From 13-2-20CM-66-19 sp963760225 (lineage in GTDB: Bacteria > Pseudomonadota > Gammaproteobacteria > Steroidobacterales > Steroidobacteraceae): DNA of 64,000 bases. The stretch spans positions 558,001 through 622,000 of the forward strand of contig CAVXCD010000002.1 in the NCBI GenBank assembly GCA_963760225.1, written 5' to 3'. A program made the position numbers and the translations under genes. Positions 23,417 to 31,698 of this stretch are shown piece after piece. A model generated the notes under the pieces. That model saw only the letters and a list, made by a program, of their open reading frames with translations, ran no database searches and was not told the DNA's origin. Position 1 is the stretch's first letter. Each line of letters starts with the position of its first letter.

Positions 23417-25174
23417 ATGGCAACCGCAAACCCTGTACCCACCCCGACCAAGACGACCGCCGAGGACACACTGCAGCGGAAAAGCCGCGAGGCCGGCGTC
23501 GTCTCCGGTGGACACCTGGTCGCGAAAGCGCTGAAGAACGAAGGCGTCGACACCATCTTTACGCTGTGCGGCGGCCACATCATCGACATCTACGACGGCT
23601 GCATCGACGAGGGCATCCGCATCATCGACGTGCGTCACGAGCAGGTCGCCGCGCACGCCGCCGACGGCTACGCGCGTCAGACCGGCCGCCTGGGGTGCGT
23701 GGTGACCACCGCCGGCCCGGGGTGCACCAATGCCGTGACCGGCATCGCCACCGCGTTTCGCTCCGAGAGTCCGGTGCTGCACATCGGCGGCCAGGGCGCG
23801 CTCAGTCAGCACAAGATGGGCTCGCTGCAGGACCTGCCGCACGTCGACATGATGTCGCCGATCACCAAGTTCGCCGCCACCGTGCCCGCCACCGAACGGA
23901 TCGCCGACATGGTGTCGATGGCGGCGCGCGAGGCGTTCAGCGGCGCTCCGGGTCCGGTGTACCTGGAGATTCCGCGCGACGTGCTCGATCGCGAGGTAGA
24001 TCTCACCAAGGCGGTCGTGCCGCAGCCCGGGCATTATCGCGCCTCGACCCGCTCGCTCGGGGATGTGCGCGACATCGAGCGGCTCGCCGACATGCTGGTG
24101 AATGCCGAGCGGCCGGCGATTCTCTACGGCCAGCAGGTATGGGCGGCGCGCGGCCACGAAGAGGCGATCGCGCTGCTGCGCGGACTGGACATTCCCGGCT
24201 ACTTCAACGGCGGCAGCCGCGGACTGCTGCCACCCGGAGATCCGCACCACTTCGACCGTACCCGCGGCAATGCCTTCGCGGATGCCGACGTCATCGTCAT
24301 CGTCGGCACGCCGTTCGACTTCCGTATGGGCTACGGACGGCGCATCAGCAACAAGCTGAAGCTGGTGCAGATCGACATGGATTACCGCACGGTGGGCAAG
24401 AACCGCGATATCGATCTCGGGATCGTCGGACACCCGGGAGCGATCCTCGCTGCGGTGCTGCAGGCGGCCAGCGGGCGCCTCAAGCAGGACAAGCGCCAGG
24501 CGCGCCAGCAATGGATGAAGAAGCTCACCGAGGCGGAAAACGCGGCCACCGAGAAGCTCATGCCGCTGTTCAAGTCCAACAGCCGGCCGATCCATCCGTA
24601 CCGCGTCGCCTGGGAGCTGAACGAGTTCCTCGCCGACAACACCATCTATATCGGCGACGGCGGCGACGTCGTCACCATCTCCGCCCAGGCAGTGCGCCCG
24701 CGCCGCCCCGGCCAGTGGATGGATCCGGGTGCGCTCGGCTCGCTCGGAGTAGGCACCGGCTTCGCGATCGCCGCCGGGCTCGCGCACCCCGCCAAGGAGG
24801 TGCTGTGCTACTACGGCGACGGCTCCTTCGGCATGACCGCCTTCGACATGGAGACGGCCAACCGCTTCGGCGTGCCCTACATCGCGGTGATCGGCAACAA
24901 CTCGGCGATGAACCAGATCCGCTACGGGCAGCTCGCCAAGTACGGCGAGGAGCGCGGCAACGTCGGCAACCTGCTAGGCGACGTGCCGTTCGGCAAGTTC
25001 GCCGAGATGCTCGGCGGTTACGGCGAGGAGGTACGCGAGGCCGCGCAGATCGCACCGGCGTTGCAGCGCGCCCGTGAATCCGTGCAACGCCTGAAGCGCT
25101 CGGCGGTCATCAACATCTGGGTCGATCCACGCGAATACGCGCCCGGCACCAAGAACCAGACCATGTACAAGTAA
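23417..25174 (+). CDS. ThDP-dependent enzyme, 2-hydroxyacyl-CoA lyase/oxalyl-CoA decarboxylase-like
   Basis: This is a 585-residue protein of the acetolactate synthase superfamily. The order is a 25-residue extension, the PYR domain with catalytic Glu75 in DVRHEQVAAHAADGY, a central domain, and the PP domain with the ThDP-Mg motif GDGSFG (467 onward) and VIGNN. The C-terminus is DPREYAPGTKNQTMYK. Classical oxalyl-CoA decarboxylases have GSSEREIVDLQQGDYEE after the PYR motif; this protein has HIGGQGALSQHKMGSLQDLP instead, so it belongs to a different branch. It lies 20 bp before frc, which suggests that it acts on oxalyl-CoA or formyl-CoA adducts. Acetolactate synthase is unlikely because no regulatory subunit gene is present. 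Confidence 0.75.
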   Translation: MATANPVPTPTKTTAEDTLQRKSREAGVVSGGHLVAKALKNEGVDTIFTLCGGHIIDIYDGCIDEGIRIIDVRHEQVAAHAADGYARQTGRLGCVVTTAGPGCTNAVTGIATAFRSESPVLHIGGQGALSQHKMGSLQDLPHVDMMSPITKFAATVPATERIADMVSMAAREAFSGAPGPVYLEIPRDVLDREVDLTKAVVPQPGHYRASTRSLGDVRDIERLADMLVNAERPAILYGQQVWAARGHEEAIALLRGLDIPGYFNGGSRGLLPPGDPHHFDRTRGNAFADADVIVIVGTPFDFRMGYGRRISNKLKLVQIDMDYRTVGKNRDIDLGIVGHPGAILAAVLQAASGRLKQDKRQARQQWMKKLTEAENAATEKLMPLFKSNSRPIHPYRVAWELNEFLADNTIYIGDGGDVVTISAQAVRPRRPGQWMDPGALGSLGVGTGFAIAAGLAHPAKEVLCYYGDGSFGMTAFDMETANRFGVPYIAVIGNNSAMNQIRYGQLAKYGEERGNVGNLLGDVPFGKFAEMLGGYGEEVREAAQIAPALQRARESVQRLKRSAVINIWVDPREYAPGTKNQTMYK

Positions 25175-25194
25175 GAAGCAGGCCGGAGACACGC

Positions 25195-26442
25195 ATGGGC
25201 AAGGCATTGGACGGCGTCCGCGTACTGGACTTCACGCACGTGCAGTCCGGTCCCACCTGCACGCAGCTGCTGGCGTGGTTCGGGGCCGACGTCATCAAGG
25301 TGGAGCGCCCGGGGACGGGTGACATCACGCGCGAGCAGCTGCGCGACATCCCCGACGTCGACAGCCTGTACTTCACCATGCTCAATCACAACAAGCGCTC
25401 GATCACGCTCGACACCAAGCACCCGCGCGGCAAGGCGATACTCGAGCGCCTGGTGAAGCACTGCGACGTGCTGGTGGAAAATTTCGCCCCCGGCGCGCTC
25501 GAGCGCATGGGGTTCTCGTGGGAGCGCATCCAGCAGTTGAATCCGCGCATGATCGTCGCCTCGATCAAAGGCTTCGGTCCCGGGCCGTACGAGGACTGCA
25601 AGGTCTACGAGAACGTCGCGCAGTGCGCCGGCGGCTCCGCCTCGACCACCGGCTTCGCGGACGGGCCGCCGCTGGTGACCGGGGCGCAGATCGGCGACAG
25701 CGGCACGGGACTGCACTTAGCTCTCGGCATCGTCTGTGCGCTCTACCAGCGCGACACCACCGGCCGCGGCCAGCGGGTGCTCGCCGCTATGCAGGACGGG
25801 GTGCTGAACCTGTGCCGTGTGAAGCTGCGCGACCAGCAGCGCCTCGCCCGTACCGGCGTCATGCAGGAGTACCCGCAGCATCCGGACGGCAAGTTCGGCA
25901 GCGCGGTACCACGCGCCGGCAACGCCTCCGGCGGCGGCCAGCCGGGCTGGATCATCAAGTGCAAGGGCTGGGAGAGTGATCCCAACGCCTACCTGTATTT
26001 CATCGCCCAGGCCCCGGTGTGGAAGGAAATCTGCACCGTGATCGGCAAGGACGAGTGGATCACCGATCCCAACTACGCCACGCCGAGTGCACGGCTGCCG
26101 CGCCTCAAGCAGGTGTTCGCCACCGTGGAAGCGTGGACCATGCAGCGCTCCAAGTTCGAAGCCATGGCGGAGTTCAACAAGCACGACATCCCCTGCGGTC
26201 CGATCCTGTCAATGGAGGAGCTGATCGCCGAGCCGTCGCTGCGCGCCACCGGCACGGTGGTGGAAGTGGACCATCCGACGCGCGGCAAGTACGTGACCGT
26301 CGGCAACCCGATCAAGCTGTCCGACAGCCCCACCGAGGTGCGGCGCTCGCCGCTGCTCGGCGAGCACACCGCCGAAGTGCTCGGCGAGCTCGGTTTGTCC
26401 GCAGCCGAGATTGCCGCGCTGCGCGCGGAGAAAGCGACCTAA
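25195..26442 (+). CDS. frc: Formyl-CoA:oxalate CoA-transferase
   Basis: This 415-residue class III CoA-transferase moves CoA from formyl-CoA to oxalate, or a related acid pair. It begins ALDGVRVLDFTHVQSGPTC and keeps VDSLYFTMLNHNKRSITLD, the catalytic aspartate Asp168 in QIGDSGTG, KLRDQQRLARTG, and GQPGWIIKCKGWE, all close to Oxalobacter Frc as I recall it. The flexible glycine loop reads ASGGGQ rather than GGGGQ. The length (428 in Oxalobacter) is normal. A family member with other specificity is possible, but the oxalate-type motifs and OxlT neighbour favour Frc. Confidence 0.92.
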   Translation: MGKALDGVRVLDFTHVQSGPTCTQLLAWFGADVIKVERPGTGDITREQLRDIPDVDSLYFTMLNHNKRSITLDTKHPRGKAILERLVKHCDVLVENFAPGALERMGFSWERIQQLNPRMIVASIKGFGPGPYEDCKVYENVAQCAGGSASTTGFADGPPLVTGAQIGDSGTGLHLALGIVCALYQRDTTGRGQRVLAAMQDGVLNLCRVKLRDQQRLARTGVMQEYPQHPDGKFGSAVPRAGNASGGGQPGWIIKCKGWESDPNAYLYFIAQAPVWKEICTVIGKDEWITDPNYATPSARLPRLKQVFATVEAWTMQRSKFEAMAEFNKHDIPCGPILSMEELIAEPSLRATGTVVEVDHPTRGKYVTVGNPIKLSDSPTEVRRSPLLGEHTAEVLGELGLSAAEIAALRAEKAT

Positions 26443-26464
26443 ACTAAGGACGCGGAGGGTGGCG

Positions 26465-27009
26465 ATGGCACACGACACGACGACCATTCGGCGCTCCTGG
26501 ATGAGGCGAAAGCCGCGGGTCGCAGCGCTCTCACCGCGCCGCAGGCCAAGCGGCTGTGCGAGACGTACGGCATCCGCATCCCGCAGGAAGCCGTCGCCGG
26601 CAGCGCCACCGAGGCGGCGCAGCTCGCGAGCCGCATGGGCTACCCGGTGGTCATGAAGATCGTCTCGCCGCAGATCCTGCACAAGACCGAAGCGGGGGGC
26701 GTGATCGTGGGAGTCAAGAGCGCGCAAGCCGCGCAGCAGGCCTACGAGACCATCCTCGCTAACGCGCGCCGCTACAAGGCGGACGCGACCATCGAGGGCG
26801 TGCAGGTCCAGCAGATGCTCACCGGCGGCCAGGAAGTGATCGTCGGCGCGGTGTCCGATCCGGCCTTCGGCAAGCTGGTGGCCTTCGGCATCGGCGGGAT
26901 CCTGGTGGAGGTGCTCAAGGACATCACCTTCCGCCTCGCACCGGCCACGCGTGCGGACGCGCTGTCGATCCGCTGGGCGCGCGGCGCCGGGCTGACACCA
27001 CCAGTGTGA
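26465..27009 (+). pseudogene. Broken ATP-grasp acyl-CoA ligase (ADP-forming) subunit
   Basis: A good start exists (GGAGG at 26454-26458, ATG at 26465, reading MAHDTTT) but shifts frame within about 20 bp. The homologous sequence continues in another phase as SALLDEAKAAGRSALTAP, GYPVVMKIVSPQILHKTEAG, VQQMLTGGQEVIVGAV and LVEVLKDITFRLAPAT. Restoring one C in the CC at 26484-26485 would read MAHDTTTHSALLDE and repair the frame. The 3' end is also lost: after DALS the sequence leaves the family and stops at 27009, roughly 60-80 residues early. The intact protein would be the ATP-grasp domain of acetate:CoA ligase-like enzymes, perhaps recovering CoA esters for this pathway. An ATG at 26635 could still yield a 124-residue fragment. 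Confidence 0.8.
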
Positions 27010-27091
27010 GCAAGGCGCGTTTTACGAACAAAGTTGGAGTAAGGTCTTAAGATCGCAGGTCCCGGTTCAATCACTCGCAAGGGGGATTTTT

Positions 27092-28906
27092 ATGTGTGGC
27101 ACCAGAGCGTTTAGATCGCTGCTCGCGGTTCTCGCGGCTGCAGTGGTCATTTTCAGCTACTCAGCGACAAGCGTCGCGCAGTCCACGGACCAAGGCATGC
27201 AGGACCGCATGCGCGACCTGCAGCAGCAGATCGATCAGCTCAATCAGCAGCTCAAGCAGATGCAGGAGGACCAGGCGAAGACCCAGCAGCAGGTCACGAC
27301 GACTCAACAGCAGGCCAGCGCCACCGCAACACAGGCCGCCGCCACGGAGAAGCAGGTCAGCTCCGCGAGCAGCAAGCTCAACACGTTCATGAAGGGATTC
27401 TTCGGCACCCTGGACGTCTCCATCGACGAAACGACCAAGGGCATGAGCGGCTTCGTTGCCTATCCGTACTCCCTGGCTCCGGGCGTCACGAGTCCCACTG
27501 GCCCCTTCGTCCAGGGATCCGCCAAGGGCAACGGGGCGGGACCGTTCGGGCGCGTCAGCTGGATGACGATGATGGCGAGCAACGGGTCGAACGTCGGCTA
27601 TCGGGGCGCGCATCAGATTGCCAATACGGATGTGGACTTCATCTACCAGGTGGCAACCTCGCTCGACATGGCGGCCGCACCGGGTCTGAACGACACGTGG
27701 ACCAAGTCCTCGAATACCGTGACGGGAGCGATCGGGCTCGGCGATACCTTCATAGGCTTCCAGGGACATGGGAGCGCCAACTGGGGCAAGCTGCGGTTCG
27801 GCGAAATGTACATGCCGTACAAGACCTCCACGGACCGGCTGAATCCGTTCTCGGGTATGCTGGGTAACTACAGCGTGATCATGGGCAATACCGGGGGCGA
27901 CAACCGCATCGAGTTCGGCACCCGCATGGATCACGTGATCTCGTACAGCTCGCCCACCTTTTCGGGCCTGAGCTTCGATGCGGCCTACGCGCTCGGCCAG
28001 AATCCGGACCCTAACTCCAATCTCACGTCATTGGGGTCGGTCGACTGCTCGGGCGGTAACAGTCCGGGCAGCGGCAACCTGTTCCTGAACTGCGATGACG
28101 GCGGCTTCAATAATGCCTTCAGCGGCGACCTCAAGTTCGAAATGGGCGGCCTCTACCTTGTGGCAGCCTATGAGGTTCACACCGACGTGAACCGCAGCAG
28201 TGATGGTGTCGGCGCGAACAACCCGTACTATGCGTACATCTACGGCCTGGGGCCGACCAGCACCGTGCAATGCGCTAAGGGCGTCACTTGTGCGTCGCTG
28301 CTCGACTGGTCGGACTTCCTGGCCTACGAGGCGGAATATCCGGGCGCGGCGATTGCCGGCTCACCCGAGTACAACACCACCGTCGACGTTGTCAATGAAT
28401 GGGCGATGAAGTTCGGCGGACAGTACACCTTCGACTTCGGTCTGACGATCTCCTACCTCTATGAGGACCTGCATCGCAGCCTGCCCGCGATCATGGAGTT
28501 CCAGAACGAGCGCCAGCGCACCGGCGACTGGGTGTCGATCGAGTACAACTTCCCTAACGGTGCGGACCGGATCGCCTTCGGTTGGGCGCATGCCGGCGCT
28601 TCGGTGGGTGACCCGGGCGGACAGCATAACTTCAACCCGAACGGGATCGGCGGCAACGAGGCGAACATGACCACGGTGGCCTTCTGGCACAAGTTCGACA
28701 AGCAGTTCTCCTGGTATGCCAATGTCGCCGACACCTCGAACGACGGCAACGCGCATTACGACATTGGCGCCGGCGGCCATGGCATAAAGACCGACTGCCA
28801 CGATGCCACCCACCCGCTGTTCATCGACTACAGCAGCGCCGGCCCCACGACCTGGGGCGGCTGCCATCCGATCGGGATCTCGACGGGTGTCAATTTCAAG
28901 TTCTGA
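27092..28906 (+). CDS. Outer-membrane porin with N-terminal coiled coil
   Basis: This is a 604-residue protein. It has a signal peptide ending about SVAQ (residue 30), then a Gln-rich coiled coil (about 35-95; MRDLQQQIDQLNQQLKQMQE), then a beta-barrel with many alternating aromatic strands, acidic turns and a C-terminal phenylalanine (GISTGVNFKF), the outer-membrane assembly signal. The N-terminal coiled coil suggests a trimeric periplasmic stalk. Codon use appears less GC-rich than in neighbours, as often seen in abundant outer-membrane proteins. It follows the broken ligase gene and probably supplies substrate entry for the oxalate-type operon. Confidence 0.85.
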   Translation: MCGTRAFRSLLAVLAAAVVIFSYSATSVAQSTDQGMQDRMRDLQQQIDQLNQQLKQMQEDQAKTQQQVTTTQQQASATATQAAATEKQVSSASSKLNTFMKGFFGTLDVSIDETTKGMSGFVAYPYSLAPGVTSPTGPFVQGSAKGNGAGPFGRVSWMTMMASNGSNVGYRGAHQIANTDVDFIYQVATSLDMAAAPGLNDTWTKSSNTVTGAIGLGDTFIGFQGHGSANWGKLRFGEMYMPYKTSTDRLNPFSGMLGNYSVIMGNTGGDNRIEFGTRMDHVISYSSPTFSGLSFDAAYALGQNPDPNSNLTSLGSVDCSGGNSPGSGNLFLNCDDGGFNNAFSGDLKFEMGGLYLVAAYEVHTDVNRSSDGVGANNPYYAYIYGLGPTSTVQCAKGVTCASLLDWSDFLAYEAEYPGAAIAGSPEYNTTVDVVNEWAMKFGGQYTFDFGLTISYLYEDLHRSLPAIMEFQNERQRTGDWVSIEYNFPNGADRIAFGWAHAGASVGDPGGQHNFNPNGIGGNEANMTTVAFWHKFDKQFSWYANVADTSNDGNAHYDIGAGGHGIKTDCHDATHPLFIDYSSAGPTTWGGCHPIGISTGVNFKF

Positions 28907-28940
28907 GGGTGGCGCTTGAGCAAACCCTTGGGAGGGCGGC

Positions 28941-29327
28941 ATGGTAGCGGCCCGGCACGACCCGAACGGCTTACTCCTGGCGGCAGCGCTGGGGGTGGCC
29001 GTTCTGGCGGCCCGGCCGCCCGCCCTGGCGCAGGCACCCACCGGTCAGCAGCGCGATGAGGCGATCCGCGATGAAGTCGTCATCACTGCGCACCGAGTGG
29101 CCGATGCGACACTCACCGCCAAGGTGGTGGAGGTGCTGCAGAACGATCCTTACGTCTATGACAGTCACATCAGCGTGACGACGGAAAATGGCGTCGTCAC
29201 GCTGCGGGGCATAGCTCTCGACCTGGGCGATCTGCGACGCACTTTGATCCTTGCGCGCCGCGCCGCGAAGGGGCGGCGCGTCGTCAACCGGATCGAGCTG
29301 ATTCCCGAGGACATGGATAAGGATTGA
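28941..29327 (+). CDS. Periplasmic BON-domain protein 1
   Basis: This 128-residue protein has a signal peptide (cleavage about residue 31, LALAQA). One BON domain follows, with ATLTAKVVEVLQNDPYVYDS, then VTTENGVVTLRGIALDLGDL and ARRAAKGRRVVNRIEL. BON domains bind phospholipids or protect the envelope under osmotic stress (OsmY, DolP). It begins 34 bp after the porin stop, so it is likely in the same transcript. Confidence 0.85.
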   Translation: MVAARHDPNGLLLAAALGVAVLAARPPALAQAPTGQQRDEAIRDEVVITAHRVADATLTAKVVEVLQNDPYVYDSHISVTTENGVVTLRGIALDLGDLRRTLILARRAAKGRRVVNRIELIPEDMDKD

Positions 29328-29414
29328 CGCTGCTACAGGCGAATGTCGGATGAGCCGCTCGCCGCCGGCTGCGGCTGTGGTATACATCATCGCGTCAACC
29401 GGGAGGAGCGGAAG

Positions 29415-29762
29415 ATGAACTTATCGCCAATCGTGAACCGCGTGGCGGGCGCGGGATTTGCAGTGGCGGTCCTGTGCAGTGTGGTCGCGTGTGCAACCGG
29501 CGTCAGCGACGCTCAGCGGCAACTCGACAGGGAAACCGCCGCGCGCGTGCAGTCCGCGCTGGACGCGGATAAGCAGCTCTACGCCAAGCATATCTTCGTT
29601 CGGGCCGACAACGGCGTGGTGCGCCTCAGCGGCTATGTCTGGACCCAGCCGGACCTGCTCGAGGCCGAACAGGTGGCTCAGCTGGTCCAGGGCGTCTCCA
29701 GGGTCGAGAACGACCTGGAGCTGCAACGCAACGGGATCGATGACTCGGGCGTGTCGCGCTAA
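29415..29762 (+). CDS. BON-domain lipoprotein 2
   Basis: This 115-residue protein starts at the ATG at 29415, preceded by GGGAGGAG. The signal peptide ends in a lipobox-like VVACA (Cys near residue 25). One BON domain follows (ARVQSALDADKQLYAKHIFV, NGVVRLSGYVWTQPDLLEAE, VQGVSRVENDLEL). The product is probably a periplasm-facing lipoprotein. It is closest in sequence to the third copy (both have LSGYVW and end GVxR). Confidence 0.85.
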   Translation: MNLSPIVNRVAGAGFAVAVLCSVVACATGVSDAQRQLDRETAARVQSALDADKQLYAKHIFVRADNGVVRLSGYVWTQPDLLEAEQVAQLVQGVSRVENDLELQRNGIDDSGVSR

Positions 29763-29826
29763 CGTCGAGCGGTCAGCGCGGTCTTATTAGCCCGCGTGAG
29801 AAGCCCTGTCTCCTGCCACCCGTTGC

Positions 29827-29860
29827 GAATGTGACAAATCCCTTCAGAATGTGACAGATC
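29827..29860. promoter_or_regulatory. 20-bp-spaced direct repeat upstream of the third BON gene
   Basis: GAATGTGACAAATC (29827-29840) and GAATGTGACAGATC (29847-29860) match at 13 of 14 positions and start exactly 20 bp apart, about two helical turns. This is the geometry of tandem half-sites for dimeric response regulators. They lie in the 215-bp gap before the third BON gene, about 120 bp from its start. Confidence 0.6.
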
Positions 29861-29977
29861 GAGGCTGCTGCCTCGCGGGCAGTGCCCACCGCGGCGGCGC
29901 AGCGGACCCGCGGTTGAACCAGGAACACTTTGCGTCGGTCATACCAGGGGAGCAGATGTTCGGGCGGTGCTGGAGAA

Positions 29978-30331
29978 GTGAGTAAGTCGGTCATGTGGAG
30001 ACACGCCGCGCACTCTGCCGTCCTCGCCGCGACCGCAGCGCTGACCGTCGCCTGCTCGACCACTCCCCCGCGATCGCCCACGCAGACTGGTGCCGATGAG
30101 GCGGTCGCCCGCAACATCTATGCGGCACTGAATGCCGATCCGTTTTACTTCTACCGCCACGTCGACGTGAGGGTCGATGACGGCGTAGCCGACTTGAGTG
30201 GCTACGTGTGGAGCGTGGACGCGCTCTACCGTGCGCGGCAGATCGCTCGCAGAGTCCCTGGAGTCAAATCGGTCGTGACCAATGACCTCGCGCTCGAGCG
30301 CGAGGGGCGCGAAAACGGCGTCACGCGCTAG
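29978..30331 (+). CDS. BON-domain lipoprotein 3
   Basis: This protein is 117 residues from the GTG at 29978. The ATG at 29993 and a TTG at 29930 are alternatives, and the start is not settled. The signal ends in LTVACS (lipobox Cys). One BON domain follows: IYAALNADPFYFYRHVDVRV, DGVADLSGYVWSVDALYRAR, VPGVKSVVTNDLALE. It is a paralogue of the previous gene. The 3' end overlaps the convergent permease gene by 11 bp. A separate control region with direct repeats suggests its own promoter. Confidence 0.8.
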   Translation: MSKSVMWRHAAHSAVLAATAALTVACSTTPPRSPTQTGADEAVARNIYAALNADPFYFYRHVDVRVDDGVADLSGYVWSVDALYRARQIARRVPGVKSVVTNDLALEREGRENGVTR

Positions 30332-31652
30332 CCGGTTCCGCAGTCCTCCTGACCAGCGCCCAGTTGAGCAGCGCGACGCCGATCGTCAGCAGCAGCACGA
30401 CGGACTTGCCGAAATCCACGCGCGTCAGCAGCACGGCGCAGATCGCGCTGCCCAGCAGCGGCAGCAGCCAGCCTCCCGGCAGGCGGAATGCGGCGGCGTG
30501 CGGCTGCATGCGCCGCAGCACCGGTACGGCGGCGCATACCAGGATGTAATAAGAGATGCGCGCCACGGCCGAGAGCGTCACGTTCCAGGAGAAGCTCGCG
30601 AACTGGGAAAACACCCACACCGCCAGCGCAAACGCCACGATCGATACGTAGGGTGTCTCGAAGCGCGGATGGACGCGGGCGAACACGGCGGGAAAATCAC
30701 CGCGCTCGGCGAGCGCGAACATCGAGCGCGGCATGGTGAGGAGGTTGGCGCTCAGGTACCCGTACACCGAGACCAGCGCACCGAGGGAGATCAGCACCGC
30801 CCCGTACGGGCCGAGCACCACCCGTGCCGCATCCGCCAGCGGCCGCTCGCTGTGCGCCGGATCCGCCACCGTGGCAACGACGACGAGTTGCAACAAGGCG
30901 TAAAGCGCCGCCACGATCGCGAGCGCCACGAACAGCGCGAACGCCACGTCACGGCGCGGGTTGCGGGCCTCGCCCATGGGATTGAGCGCGCTCTCGTAGC
31001 CGCCGTAGGCGAACAGCATGAGCAGCATCGCCTTCAGCCAGTCGTCGGGATGGGTGACCTGCGGGGCCTGCGCCAGTACCGGGTGAGCGGCCAGCCACGT
31101 CACGCCCGCCACGCACACCAGTCCCAGGGCGAGGAGCTTAACCGTCGCCGACACGTTACTCATGAGCGTACCGCCGCCGACGCCGCGATAGTTGACCGCG
31201 CCCATGGCGGCGAGGAACACGCTGATGACGAGCAGGCGCGGCAGCGGATGAGTCGCCGCCGGCCAGAACTCCCCGAGGTACGTCACGAAAAGATCCATCG
31301 ATGCCGCGCACGCCGTCAGGCGCGTGAGCAGCGTCATCCAGCCCACCTGCAGCCCGATCAGCCGCCCGAAGGCGCAGCGCAGGTAGAGGTAGGTTCCGCC
31401 GGTCGCGGTGAACTGCGAGGCGACCTCGGCGTAGCAGGCGATGATCACGCCCATGCCCGCACCGGCGAGCAACACCGCCAGCGGGCTCACACGTCCGAGC
31501 AGCGCCGCAACGGTGGCCGGCAGGCCGAAGATGCCGCTGCCCACGATGCAGTTGATCGCGAGTGCTACCATGCTCCAGCGGCCGATGGTCCGGCGCAGCT
31601 GCGGCTGCGGGTTGCGCGACGCTGCCTGCATAAGCGAAGGCCCTTGTATCAC
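30321..31652 (-). CDS. APC-superfamily amino-acid permease
   Basis: This 443-residue protein has 12 helices. The unwound helix-1 substrate motif is present as INCIVGSGIFGLPATVAALLG, shown here for location only and shared in the APC fold as GSGIFG. Later segments TGGTYLYLRCAFGRLIGLQV and FAYGGYESALNPMGEARNP match the amino acid/polyamine antiporter type. The substrate cannot be assigned. ATGs at 31650-31652 and 31629-31631 are both possible starts. It is divergent from threonine synthase with only 46 bp between. Confidence 0.88.
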   Translation of the reverse strand: MIQGPSLMQAASRNPQPQLRRTIGRWSMVALAINCIVGSGIFGLPATVAALLGRVSPLAVLLAGAGMGVIIACYAEVASQFTATGGTYLYLRCAFGRLIGLQVGWMTLLTRLTACAASMDLFVTYLGEFWPAATHPLPRLLVISVFLAAMGAVNYRGVGGGTLMSNVSATVKLLALGLVCVAGVTWLAAHPVLAQAPQVTHPDDWLKAMLLMLFAYGGYESALNPMGEARNPRRDVAFALFVALAIVAALYALLQLVVVATVADPAHSERPLADAARVVLGPYGAVLISLGALVSVYGYLSANLLTMPRSMFALAERGDFPAVFARVHPRFETPYVSIVAFALAVWVFSQFASFSWNVTLSAVARISYYILVCAAVPVLRRMQPHAAAFRLPGGWLLPLLGSAICAVLLTRVDFGKSVVLLLTIGVALLNWALVRRTAEPASA

Positions 31653-31698
31653 AAAGCGGCGGGCCCGCCGGCAGTCACCCGCACACGAGGAGCGACGC

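Noticed and set aside
23417..25174. Naming the ThDP enzyme oxc outright
   Set aside because: Characteristic Oxc segments are missing, so the gene symbol would overstate what the sequence shows.
29918..29936. Possible sigma-54 promoter (AGGAACACTTTGC)
   Set aside because: The GG and GC dinucleotides are 8 bp apart instead of the required 10.
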